Below, piece by piece: positions 6,515-14,233 of a stretch of 25,017 nucleotides of DNA (within the stretch, counting starts at the first letter, position 1; each line of letters opens with the position of its first letter). The notes under the pieces are model-generated. The model was not told the DNA's origin. It did not search any database and saw only the letters and a list, made by a program, of their open reading frames with translations. Origin of the DNA: an uncultured Bacteroidales bacterium (GTDB lineage: Bacteria > Bacteroidota > Bacteroidia > Bacteroidales > UBA4417); assembly GCA_937965665.1 (NCBI GenBank), contig CALCJE010000072.1, forward strand, positions 1 through 25,017, read 5' to 3'. A program made the translations under genes and the position numbers.

Positions 6515-8868
6515 CACCAGACCACGAACATATCATCCAAACCGTTGAACAGATTATTGCCAAACGCGGTACATCTGCTGATGCTGCAATACCCATTTTG
6601 CAGGATATACAGCAGGTTTTCAATTACCTGCCTGATGAAGCATTAAAACATGTATGCGCGATAACCGAAATTTCGCCATCCAGGATTTCAGGAATCTCAA
6701 CCTTTTACTCTCAATTCCGGCATCAACCGGCCGGAAAACATATTATAAGGGTTTGCACCGGTACTGCTTGTCATGTAAAAGGAGCTACACGCGTTTACGA
6801 TGCCATTGCCCGCGAATTAAAGCTAACCGACGGGCAGGTTACTGATACCGATGGGCTTTTCACGCTCGAAAAAGTGGCTTGCCTTGGTTGCTGCACGCTT
6901 GCACCGGTTATTAAGATCGACGAAACAACTTATGGCCATATTCTTCCCGAAAAAGTAGGCGAAGTGATGCAGGAATTCCTGTCGAAAAACCAGCACGACA
7001 ACCACAAGGGAAAACAGGTTTTGGCTTCCGATGCTGAAATAATGGGCGAAATCAGAATCGGACTCGGATCCTGCTGCGTAGCAAGTGGAAGTGAGGAGGT
7101 AAAACAGGAACTTGAAAAAATACTGGCACAAACCCGGATAAATGTGCATGTTAAACAGGTTGGCTGTGTTGGCGTGTGTAACCAGGTGCCGGTAATGGAA
7201 ATCATTAAGCCTGGCCACGAACCCGCTTTTTATGCAAAAATAAAACCCGAAGAGGTTCGGGAAGTGGTATTAAGCCATTTTCAACCTTCCGGTTTATTCA
7301 ATAAATTGAAAACCAAATTTGTAGGCAGTTTCGAAAAAGCCGTTGTTGCGGACGAACCCAAATCATTTCGCAAATACCTGCTCGAACAACGCGATACACC
7401 CATTTCCGAATTTCTGGGCCCTCAAAAAACCATTGCATCCGAAAACCGTGGTGTTGTAAAACCTTGTGATATAACGGAGTACCTTGCTGGCGGAGGCTTT
7501 ACAGCCCTACGGAAATGCCTGGGCGAGTTCACACAACAACAGGTGGTTGATGAAATCAGCATGAGCGGGCTTCGTGGCAGGGGCGGTGCAGGTTTCCCTA
7601 CCGGTCGTAAATGGCAAATGGTAAAAGATCAGCCGGACAATGAAAAATATGTGATCTGTAATGGCGATGAAGGCGACCCAGGGGCTTTTATGGATCGGAT
7701 GCTTCTTGAATCGTATCCGTTCAGGGTTATTGAAGGGATGCTGATTGCGGGTTATGCCACCGGGGCAACACAAGGAATTTTCTACATCCGTGCCGAATAT
7801 CCTTTGGCTGTAAAAAGAATCAACGAAGCCTTGCAGATTTGCCGCGAAAACGGCCTGGTTGGCAATTCCATCCTGAACTCAGGGTTTTCATTCGACATCC
7901 GCATTTTTGAAGGTGCCGGCGCATTTGTGTGTGGCGAAGAAACAGCCCTCATTGCAAGCATCGAAGGCGAGCGCGGAATTCCCCGAATGCGCCCGCCCTA
8001 CCCTGCTGTTAAAGGCCTTTGGGGAAAACCAACCCTGGTAAACAATACCGAAACCTTCTCACTGGTTTCGTGGATTTTCCGCCACGGTGCTGAGGCTTTT
8101 GCCAACATCGGAACCTCAGGAAGTAAAGGTACCAAGGTTTTTGCCCTTGCCGGGAAAGTAAATCGCGGCGGGCTGATTGAAGTTCCCATGGGAATTACCC
8201 TGCGACAAATTGTGGAAGAAATTGGCGGTGGCATTGCCAACAACCGGAAATTTAAAGCAGTGCAAATCGGGGGGCCATCAGGAGGTTGCATCCCCGCCTC
8301 TATGTACGATCTGCCTGTTGATTTCGAAGAATTATCAAAAGTAGGAGCCATGATGGGCTCAGGCGGCCTGATTGTACTCGACGATACCGACTGCATGGTG
8401 GATATCGCTCATTATTTCCTGTCGTTCACCCAGGATCAGTCGTGCGGCAGGTGTACTTTTTGCCGTGTGGGTACAACCCGAATGCTACAACTACTGGATA
8501 AAATCCGCAGCGGTAAAGGGAAACCCGAAGATATTACCCACCTCGAAAAACTGGCCATCAGCACGCAGCAAGGCAGCCTGTGTGGCTTAGGCAAAACCGC
8601 TCCAAATCCGGTACTTTCAACCCTGCGGTATTTCCGCGAAGAATATGAGGCACATATCCAGGGAAATTGCCCTTCGGGTAAATGTATGCCACTCATCACC
8701 TACAGCATTACTGACGAATGCATAGGCTGCACTAAATGCGCCCAGCGTTGTCCTTCGGATGCCATTGCCTTTAAACCTTACGAAATCCATACCATTGATA
8801 TGGAAAAATGCATTAAATGCGATATCTGCCGGCAAGTTTGCCCGGTGGATGCGGTAAAAGTCGGATAG
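6511..8868 (+). CDS. NuoE-NuoF fusion, HydC-HydB-like NADH-oxidising flavoprotein
   Basis: 785 residues from a GTG start at 6511 that overlaps the preceding stop. Upstream in-frame codons encode propeller sequence in another frame and are excluded. Domains: NuoE/HydC-like [2Fe-2S] domain, residues 1-160 (Cys82, Cys87, Cys124, Cys128); a second thioredoxin-like [2Fe-2S] domain, about 175-257 (Cys188/189, Cys219, Cys223), as at the N-terminus of HydB/HndC; the NuoF FMN/NADH domain with GLRGRGGAGFPTGRKW (353-368) and GDEGDPGAFMDR (385-396); the [4Fe-4S] site Cys645/648/651 and Cys691; and a C-terminal two-cluster ferredoxin (Cys737/740/743/747 and 767/770/773/777). Family role: NADH oxidation by FMN, with electrons spread over Fe-S clusters, as in Nuo and in bifurcating HydABC-type enzymes. 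The hydrogenase subunit is absent; the next gene takes its place. Confidence 0.9.
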   Translation: MTPDHEHIIQTVEQIIAKRGTSADAAIPILQDIQQVFNYLPDEALKHVCAITEISPSRISGISTFYSQFRHQPAGKHIIRVCTGTACHVKGATRVYDAIARELKLTDGQVTDTDGLFTLEKVACLGCCTLAPVIKIDETTYGHILPEKVGEVMQEFLSKNQHDNHKGKQVLASDAEIMGEIRIGLGSCCVASGSEEVKQELEKILAQTRINVHVKQVGCVGVCNQVPVMEIIKPGHEPAFYAKIKPEEVREVVLSHFQPSGLFNKLKTKFVGSFEKAVVADEPKSFRKYLLEQRDTPISEFLGPQKTIASENRGVVKPCDITEYLAGGGFTALRKCLGEFTQQQVVDEISMSGLRGRGGAGFPTGRKWQMVKDQPDNEKYVICNGDEGDPGAFMDRMLLESYPFRVIEGMLIAGYATGATQGIFYIRAEYPLAVKRINEALQICRENGLVGNSILNSGFSFDIRIFEGAGAFVCGEETALIASIEGERGIPRMRPPYPAVKGLWGKPTLVNNTETFSLVSWIFRHGAEAFANIGTSGSKGTKVFALAGKVNRGGLIEVPMGITLRQIVEEIGGGIANNRKFKAVQIGGPSGGCIPASMYDLPVDFEELSKVGAMMGSGGLIVLDDTDCMVDIAHYFLSFTQDQSCGRCTFCRVGTTRMLQLLDKIRSGKGKPEDITHLEKLAISTQQGSLCGLGKTAPNPVLSTLRYFREEYEAHIQGNCPSGKCMPLITYSITDECIGCTKCAQRCPSDAIAFKPYEIHTIDMEKCIKCDICRQVCPVDAVKVG

Positions 8869-8902
8869 AAATTGTGAAATTTTTAACTCGTTTCTCCTTT
8901 CT

Positions 8903-8945
8903 ATTGACGGAATATTAATGTTTTCCGTCAATGTTTTGACGGAAA
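8903..8945 (+). promoter_or_regulatory. Three TTGACGGAA copies forming two mutually exclusive hairpins
   Basis: Arm A (8903-8912, ATTGACGGAA) is the exact complement of arm B (8923-8932), a 10-bp stem with a 10-base loop. The same arm B, shifted one base (8922-8931), pairs exactly with arm C (8936-8945, TTGACGGAAA), a 10-bp stem with a 4-base loop. Both stems use B, so only one can form. Arm C ends 15 bases before the ATG at 8961. This could be an RNA switch acting on translation of the downstream flavoprotein, or a DNA operator with three half-sites: A and C are direct repeats 32 bases apart, about three helical turns. Confidence 0.6.
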
Positions 8946-8960
8946 TTAACGATTTGACTG

Positions 8961-10532
8961 ATGTTAAAAATAACCATCGATAATCAAACAACCGAAGTAA
9001 AACCCGGAACCACCGTTTTGCAGGCTGCTGCAGCATTGGGAATTGAGATTCCGGCTATGTGCTATCGCGAAGGGCACTCATGTCATCCTTCGTGTATGGT
9101 TTGCCTGGTGAAGGATGCCGACAGGGGCAACTTTTTTACCTCCTGTGCAATGCCGGTAGCAGAGGGAATGAACATTACTGCCACCTCTGACGAAGTTGCT
9201 GCGATGCGTCGCGAAGCTCTAGAACTCCTGCTCAGCGACCATGTGGGCGATTGCGAAGCACCCTGTACACTTACCTGCCCGGCAAGTATGGATATCCCGC
9301 TAATGAACCGGCTGATTGCCAAAGGCGAATTCGATAAATCGCTGGAAATTGTTCGTGAACAAATCGCCTTGCCACTGATACTTGGATACATTTGTCCTGC
9401 ACCCTGCGAAAAAGCCTGTCGCCGCAAACCTATTGATGGAGCGGTTTCCATCTGTCTTCTGAAACGCTTCACCGCCATTGATGCATCACGAAGAAATAGC
9501 AACCTGATTGCGGATGTGGTTAAAACGGGCAAAAAAATTGCCATCATCGGCACCGGTCCTGCTGGTTTGTCGGCAGCTTTTTACCTGTTGCGCACTGGCC
9601 ACAATTGTACACTTTTCGATAAAAATGAACTTGCCGGAGGTGCTATGCGTTACAACATTCCCGAGGAAAAACTTCCACGCGAAATGCTGGATGCTGAAAT
9701 TGATGGCATTCGGGTGATGGGCGCAGTTTATAAGATGAATCATCCGATCACCTCTGAGATTTTTGAAAATGATATTATCCCGAAATTCGATGCCGTTATC
9801 CTGGCAACAGGGAACAGGGAATACCAGCCGGTGGAAGAATTCGGGCTTGCAGGTGGAACCGATCACGACTTTGCCGATAAAAAAACCTATAAAACGCTGC
9901 GTCCTGGTGTTTTTGCCTGTGGGAATATGATACGCGAATCCGAGATGGCTGTACGGGCTTCGGCGCAGGGGAGGATGGCTGCGACAGAAGTAGGAATCTA
10001 TCTGGGCACTCATCCATCCGTCAAAAAGTTTCAATTCAATTCTTCATTCGGACATTTATCCAAACCGGAACAGGAAGAATATTTGAAGGAAAGCATCCCA
10101 GGAAAACCCATTGAACCGGAAGGCGGTTTTATTGCCGGGTTTAATGAACAGCAAGCCATAGCCGAGGCCAAACGCTGTATGCATTGCGATTGCCGCAAGC
10201 CCGCTTCGTGTAAACTTCGCATGTATGCCGATCAATATGGGGTAAACCGTAAAAAACACCTTGGTCCGGAACGTAAACCACTTTCAAAATCAATCCATCA
10301 CAACCTCATCGTTTACGAACCTGAGAAATGCATACGCTGCGGATTATGCGTCGAAATCAGCGGAAAGGAAGAATCGCTTGGGCTCACTTATATTGGTCGC
10401 GGGTTTGATGTGCGAATCAGTGTGCCGTTTAACGAAACGGTTGCCGAAGCCCTGAAAAAAACCGCCGAAGCCTGTGTAATCGCCTGCCCGACAGGCTCTA
10501 TGGCATTCAAAAACCAGGAAGAACGAATATAA
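8961..10532 (+). CDS. NuoG/GltD hybrid Fe-S flavoprotein lacking the NAD(P)H domain
   Basis: 523 residues. An N-terminal NuoG-type [2Fe-2S] domain (Cys34, Cys45, Cys48, Cys62; Cys41 extra) is followed by a GltD-like Fe-S helical domain (Cys98/102/106-Pro and Cys145/149/153), then an FAD Rossmann fold with GTGPAG at 197-202. The usual 'ILATG' strand end (280-284) leads after only about 30 residues to PGVFACGN (315-322), the closing FAD motif. The whole second Rossmann domain that binds NAD(P)H in GltD (roughly 150 residues) is missing. The tail has a Cys set CMHCDC...C (406/409/411/417) and a reduced ferredoxin fold that keeps only Cys457/460/463 and Cys509-Pro. It probably partners the NuoE-NuoF protein and takes electrons by Fe-S contact rather than from NAD(P)H directly. 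It begins 92 bases after that gene. Confidence 0.85.
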   Translation: MLKITIDNQTTEVKPGTTVLQAAAALGIEIPAMCYREGHSCHPSCMVCLVKDADRGNFFTSCAMPVAEGMNITATSDEVAAMRREALELLLSDHVGDCEAPCTLTCPASMDIPLMNRLIAKGEFDKSLEIVREQIALPLILGYICPAPCEKACRRKPIDGAVSICLLKRFTAIDASRRNSNLIADVVKTGKKIAIIGTGPAGLSAAFYLLRTGHNCTLFDKNELAGGAMRYNIPEEKLPREMLDAEIDGIRVMGAVYKMNHPITSEIFENDIIPKFDAVILATGNREYQPVEEFGLAGGTDHDFADKKTYKTLRPGVFACGNMIRESEMAVRASAQGRMAATEVGIYLGTHPSVKKFQFNSSFGHLSKPEQEEYLKESIPGKPIEPEGGFIAGFNEQQAIAEAKRCMHCDCRKPASCKLRMYADQYGVNRKKHLGPERKPLSKSIHHNLIVYEPEKCIRCGLCVEISGKEESLGLTYIGRGFDVRISVPFNETVAEALKKTAEACVIACPTGSMAFKNQEERI

Positions 10533-10563
10533 AAGGATAAAGTGCCAGGATAGCTCTGGCCCT

Positions 10564-10627
10564 CAGCCTAAACTCCTAACAGCCTAAACTCCTAACAGCC
10601 TAAACTCCTAACAGCCTAAACTCCTAT
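10564..10627 (+). repeat. Four tandem copies of a 16-bp unit ending 2 bases before a start codon
   Basis: The unit CAGCCTAAACTCCTAA occurs at 10564, 10580, 10596 and 10612. The first three copies are identical and the last differs only in its final base (T). The array abuts the ATG at 10630. Identical short tandem copies are prone to slipped-strand change in copy number, which here would alter the leader of the secreted propeller gene. Confidence 0.9.
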
Positions 10628-10629
10628 AA

Positions 10630-11772
10630 ATGAATCCTCTTCTCCTCATATCACTCCTTTACCTGACAACATCGCTTTCGGCTGCGGCGCAGGTTGCCCA
10701 TGCTGATAGCTGGCCATCTTTCAGGGGCAACAGCCAGTTGACGGGCGTTTCGGCTGCCAGCATCGCACCTCCGCTCAATTTACTGTGGTCGTTTAAAACC
10801 GGAGATGCCATAAAATCATCACCTGTGGTTGCGAACAAGACGATTTTCATTGGCTCCAACGATGGCTTTTTGTATGCTATAACTTCGGCAGGTAAACTGA
10901 AATGGAAATTCAATGCAGGCACTTCCATTGAGGCGCCACCCCTGGTACTCGATAACGTTGTTTTTGTAGGCTCACTCGAGGGTGTTCTTTTTGCTGTGGA
11001 TGCCGTTAACGGAAAATTGAAATGGAAATTCAAAACCGAGGGACAGATTTCGGGCTCATGCAACTGGACCTATGGCCCCGATGGCAAACGAAAAAGAATA
11101 CTTTTCGGGAGTTACGATTATTTCTTTTATTGTCTGGATGCCTCCAACGGCAAGCTTTTGTGGAAATACGAATCAGGAAATTATATCAACGGCGCTGCCG
11201 CCATCAGCAGCAAGAATGCAATATTTGGTGGTTGCGACGGCATACTGCACAGTGTAAATATCAACAGTGGCAAAGCATCGGGTAATATCGATATTGGAAC
11301 TTACATCCCGGCTTCGGCTGCCATGGCAGGCAACCTGGCATATTTCGGAAACTACGACGGCGTTTTTTACTGTACCGACCTGAAACAAAAAAAAGTACTC
11401 TGGAAAACCGAAGGTGGCGGACCATTTCTGGCTTCGCCGGCCATTACAGGAAACCATGTAATTACAGGTTCTCAAAATAAAACTGTGTATTGCTATGATA
11501 CCCGGAACGGCAAACTTCTGTGGAAATTCAAAGCCCTTAATAAAGTGGATGCCTCTCCCGTGGTATCAGGGAGCCAGGTGGTTGTAGCTTCCGCTGACGG
11601 ACGACTGCGGTTTCTGGATATTGCAACAGGCACCGAAACCTGGAAATATGAAGTCGGAAGCGCAATAAGCGGCACCCCTGCAGTAACTTCCGGCATGATT
11701 GTTATTGGCGCCGAAGATGGAAAAGTGTATGCTTTTGGTCCACAAAAACAAATAAATAACAGTCCGAAATAA
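10630..11772 (+). CDS. Secreted PQQ-like beta-propeller protein
   Basis: 380 residues. A signal peptide is clear at residues 1-20 (hydrophobic core LLLISLLYLTTSLSA, cleavage near SAAA-Q or AHA-D). The mature part begins SWPSFRGN and consists of regular blades of about 40 residues, each closing with a GK(L/V)xWK turn: GKLKWKFNAG, GKLKWKFKTEG, GKLLWKYESG, KKVLWKTEGG, GKLLWKFKAL, TETWKYEVG. This is a compact PQQ_2/BamB-like propeller with strong internal repetition and without the long loops of quinoprotein dehydrogenases. It follows the NuoG/GltD hybrid and ends 6 bases before the glycosyltransferase gene. It is expected to be periplasmic and soluble; its partner is unknown. Confidence 0.85.
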   Translation: MNPLLLISLLYLTTSLSAAAQVAHADSWPSFRGNSQLTGVSAASIAPPLNLLWSFKTGDAIKSSPVVANKTIFIGSNDGFLYAITSAGKLKWKFNAGTSIEAPPLVLDNVVFVGSLEGVLFAVDAVNGKLKWKFKTEGQISGSCNWTYGPDGKRKRILFGSYDYFFYCLDASNGKLLWKYESGNYINGAAAISSKNAIFGGCDGILHSVNINSGKASGNIDIGTYIPASAAMAGNLAYFGNYDGVFYCTDLKQKKVLWKTEGGGPFLASPAITGNHVITGSQNKTVYCYDTRNGKLLWKFKALNKVDASPVVSGSQVVVASADGRLRFLDIATGTETWKYEVGSAISGTPAVTSGMIVIGAEDGKVYAFGPQKQINNSPK

Positions 11773-11778
11773 ACGCTT

Positions 11779-13062
11779 ATGAAAATAGTCCATATTGTTC
11801 CCGGGTTCGGCGGTACGTTTTATTGTGGTAACTGCCTGCGCGACAGCGGTGTTGTTGCATCACTGAAAAAAGCAGGGCACGACGCCATAACCCTGCCCAT
11901 GTACCTGCCTTTAACGCTGAATGGCGAAACAAATCCTGACCTGCCCGTTTTTTATGGCGCTGTAAACATTTACCTGAAACAATACCCGGTTTTCAGGCAT
12001 ATGCCCAAATGGTTCGAAAAATGGATGAACACACCGGCAGTTCTCAAATTTGCTGCAAAAAAATCAGGTTCAACACGGGCATCGGGGCTCGAAGACCTTA
12101 CCGAATCAATGCTGCTGGGCGAAAATGGCCACCAAAGTGAAGAACTTCAGCAACTGGTCGATTTTTTAAAATTCCACGAAAAACCCGATGTGGTTCATAT
12201 TTCGAACGCACTGCTGCTGGGACTGGCGAAAAAAGTCCGCGAAGAAGTAAAAGTTCCTGTTGTTTGCTCGCTTCAGGATGAAGATGTGTGGGTAGATGCG
12301 ATGCATGAAGACCACCGTGAAAAAATGTGGCAGTTGTTAGCCGAAAAAGCAAAAGATGTGGATGCCTTTATTGCTGTAAGCGACTTTTTTGCCGGTGTAA
12401 TGCAACAACGTATGGCCATACCCGACCATAAACTTCATGTGCTTCATGTGGGTGTTAATCCATCAGCATACACCTATTCAAAGCCAGCTGCCGAACCCCA
12501 GGCTATAGGATTTTTATCGCGGATGAACGACGAAAACGGCTTTGAGATATTGATTGACGCTTTTATCCTGCTCAAAGAAAATCCTGCTTTCAACAACCTG
12601 AAGCTAAAAGCTACCGGGGGAATGACAGGCGACGATACAAAGTTTATTAACCATCAGCTGCAGAAACTGAAACAGAAGGACATTATCCGCGATTTTGAAA
12701 TTCTGCCCGATTTCACCGCTGACGCTTTACACGATTTCTTCAAATCGATCAGTGTGCTTTCGGTACCGGTCCTTAAAGGTGAGGCTTTTGGGCTTTACCA
12801 GCTCGAGGCACTCGCATCGGGCATTCCGCTGGTGCAGCCTGAACTGGGTGCTTTCCCCGAAATTATAAAAGCTACAGGGGGCGGCGTAACTTACAAGCCC
12901 AACACGGCCGAAGCTTTGGCTGCAAAACTCACTGAAGTGCTATCAGATAAAGCTATGCTCGAAAAGATGAGCCTTGCCGGAAGGAAAGCAGTTGAAGAAA
13001 ATTTTGATTGCAGCAAATTAAGCGTACAAATGGCTGAAATTTATGCCAAATGCCAGTCATAA
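11779..13062 (+). CDS. GT4-family glycosyltransferase with N-terminal CxxC motif
   Basis: 427 residues, cytoplasmic, with a two-domain GT-B layout. The N-terminal domain begins MKIVHIVPGFGGTFYCGNCL; the C-terminal domain has GFLSRMNDENGFEILIDAF, a donor-binding region, and the retaining-GT4 EAFGLYQLEALASGIPLV motif with the E-x7-E spacing, followed by a C-terminal 'EENFD' helix. The YCGNCLRD segment, with two Cys beside the glycine-rich loop, is not standard for GT4 enzymes. It starts 6 bases after the propeller gene, so it is in the same transcript. The sugar donor and acceptor cannot be read from the sequence. It may decorate a cluster component or make a polymer, but this is speculation. 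Confidence 0.85.
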   Translation: MKIVHIVPGFGGTFYCGNCLRDSGVVASLKKAGHDAITLPMYLPLTLNGETNPDLPVFYGAVNIYLKQYPVFRHMPKWFEKWMNTPAVLKFAAKKSGSTRASGLEDLTESMLLGENGHQSEELQQLVDFLKFHEKPDVVHISNALLLGLAKKVREEVKVPVVCSLQDEDVWVDAMHEDHREKMWQLLAEKAKDVDAFIAVSDFFAGVMQQRMAIPDHKLHVLHVGVNPSAYTYSKPAAEPQAIGFLSRMNDENGFEILIDAFILLKENPAFNNLKLKATGGMTGDDTKFINHQLQKLKQKDIIRDFEILPDFTADALHDFFKSISVLSVPVLKGEAFGLYQLEALASGIPLVQPELGAFPEIIKATGGGVTYKPNTAEALAAKLTEVLSDKAMLEKMSLAGRKAVEENFDCSKLSVQMAEIYAKCQS

Positions 13063-13122
13063 AAATGCTACAGGTAACCAGTAAATATCCTCACTTATAA
13101 ATTATTGGCGTAAACAGGCAAA

Positions 13123-13839
13123 TTAGAAACTGATTCCCACCACAAGGTTAAATTCCTCGCGGTTTGGATTAACGCAAACCATGCCTGTGACCGGCAATGA
13201 AAATTTATCGGTAATTTTTACTTCCTTGCTGGTTTTTAGCCCCAGGTTGCAGATCGCGAAAATATCGTCGCCATTATCCTCATAAGTAGTGTGCCAGCCA
13301 TTACCCGCACCTGCAAAAATGTCGAAGTTGTCAAACGCATACCCAAGTTCAAAATACATGTCACCACCACCGGGCTTATTGGCAGGCCCGCCCATTGAGG
13401 CATCATTGATAATGTAATTGGCAGCTATTGAAAAATTTTTGATGGTATAGGCTGCATTGATCTCGAAAGCATGGCTTGAGGTATCACCCTGGTAATGGAA
13501 ATATGGGGTACCCTGGAAATAATAATCGGTTAAACCAATGGTTAACCCAAAATCAAAGGCATATGAAGTATATAGATCCATTTCAGCCACATCAGTGTCA
13601 AAATGAAAACTGGTTGATCCCCAGGCGCCAAGTGTAAAACCACCGGTTGTGAACTTCATCCATGGCTGAATATTTGGACCGGTTCCTATTTTGGACCCAC
13701 GCCACACATACGAACTAACTACATCAGCTCCCAAGGAAAAAGGGGATTTTTTTTCCGCCTCCTGCGCATTTACAGTGAATGAGGTTGCAAATACCAGCAG
13801 AAGCACAAAAGCAAGTATTGATGATAGATTTGTTTTCAT
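13123..13839 (-). CDS. Outer-membrane beta-barrel protein
   Basis: 238 residues, starting at the ATG read from 13839; a TTG two codons upstream is an unlikely start. Signal peptide MKTNLSSILAFVLLLVFATS...NAQ, cleaved near residue 26. The mature protein opens with SLGADVVSSYVWRGSKIG, a first-strand signature of small TorF/TIGR02001-like barrels, then shows alternating amphipathic strands (FTLGAWGSTSFHF, AEMDLYTSYAFDFGLTIGLTDYYF, FEINAAYTIKNFSIAANYII, MYFELGYAFDNFDIFAGAG). It ends NLVVGISF with the C-terminal Phe typical of outer-membrane proteins. It is convergent with the glycosyltransferase gene. The role is unknown: a small channel or structural barrel. Confidence 0.8.
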   Translation of the reverse strand: MKTNLSSILAFVLLLVFATSFTVNAQEAEKKSPFSLGADVVSSYVWRGSKIGTGPNIQPWMKFTTGGFTLGAWGSTSFHFDTDVAEMDLYTSYAFDFGLTIGLTDYYFQGTPYFHYQGDTSSHAFEINAAYTIKNFSIAANYIINDASMGGPANKPGGGDMYFELGYAFDNFDIFAGAGNGWHTTYEDNGDDIFAICNLGLKTSKEVKITDKFSLPVTGMVCVNPNREEFNLVVGISF

Positions 13840-13877
13840 AATCAATAATTTTCGTTTAACATCATCTTTGTCGTTTG

Positions 13878-13885
13878 CAAATATA
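13878..13885 (-). promoter_or_regulatory. Candidate -7 promoter element for the outer-membrane barrel gene
   Basis: Read on the - strand this is TATATTTG, an exact TAnnTTTG match, 38 bases before the ATG at 13839. Transcription would start near 13870. No -33 TTTG is seen, which may mean dependence on an activator or another sigma factor. Confidence 0.55.
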
Positions 13886-13900
13886 CGATATATTTATTTG

Positions 13901-13970
13901 TACCCCCTTATTTTTTTGTACTAATCACAATATTTAATTATTTTTTGAAAGATTACCCCCTTTTTTTAAG
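13901..13970 (-). promoter_or_regulatory. Pair of direct repeats (TACCCCCTT-T tract), possible activator sites
   Basis: TACCCCCTTATTTTTTT begins at 13901 and TACCCCCTTTTTTT at 13954. Their 53-base spacing is close to five DNA turns, so both would lie on one face of the helix. On the - strand the nearer copy falls at about -32 to -47 relative to the predicted start for the outer-membrane barrel gene, a normal activator position. No binding protein can be named. Confidence 0.35.
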
Positions 13971-14233
13971 TGCATACTCCAATATTTTATATATTTTTAC
14001 AATAACACATGATATTTAAATTGCTTTCCCATTTAATCATGAGCCATAACAATTTCAGAGAAATTCGGAATTTGTTTTGAAAATGCATAAACTTTCTTTT
14101 GCAGCAGCAGGTTTTTGTTCCACCTCCGGGCTATAATAAATGCTGGCAGGCAGTTTCCCGAAACATGTTTTTAAGAATCCTTACTCCTACTTCAACCTAA
14201 AACCCTAATTTTACAAAGCTATAATTTTAAACT

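Larger units (their letters stand above)
13846..14233. other. Divergent intergenic region, A+T rich
   Basis: About 390 bases between the outer-membrane barrel (-) and the ABC ATPase (+). It holds the barrel promoter and the direct-repeat pair described separately. On the + side, TAATTTTA at about 14205-14213 is one base off the -7 consensus and might serve the ABC genes. I see no open frame, tRNA or strong hairpin here. Confidence 0.6.

Noticed and set aside
9486..10034. - strand open frame (182 codons) opposite the NuoG/GltD hybrid gene
   Set aside because: Shadow of a strongly supported gene; no start context or family features.
6511..10532. Complex I remnant
   Set aside because: No membrane Nuo subunits, NuoB/C/D/I or full NuoG are present, and the extra thioredoxin-like domain and C-terminal ferredoxin point to HydB/HndC-type enzymes.
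10564..10627. CRISPR-like array
   Set aside because: The 16-bp units are directly adjacent with no spacers and no cas genes are near; it is a simple tandem repeat.
247..11772. PQQ-dependent quinoprotein dehydrogenases
   Set aside because: The propellers are 380-600 residues, lack the vicinal Cys pair and visible Ca/PQQ ligands, and are closer to BamB-like PQQ_2 repeat proteins. No PQQ biosynthesis gene is present.
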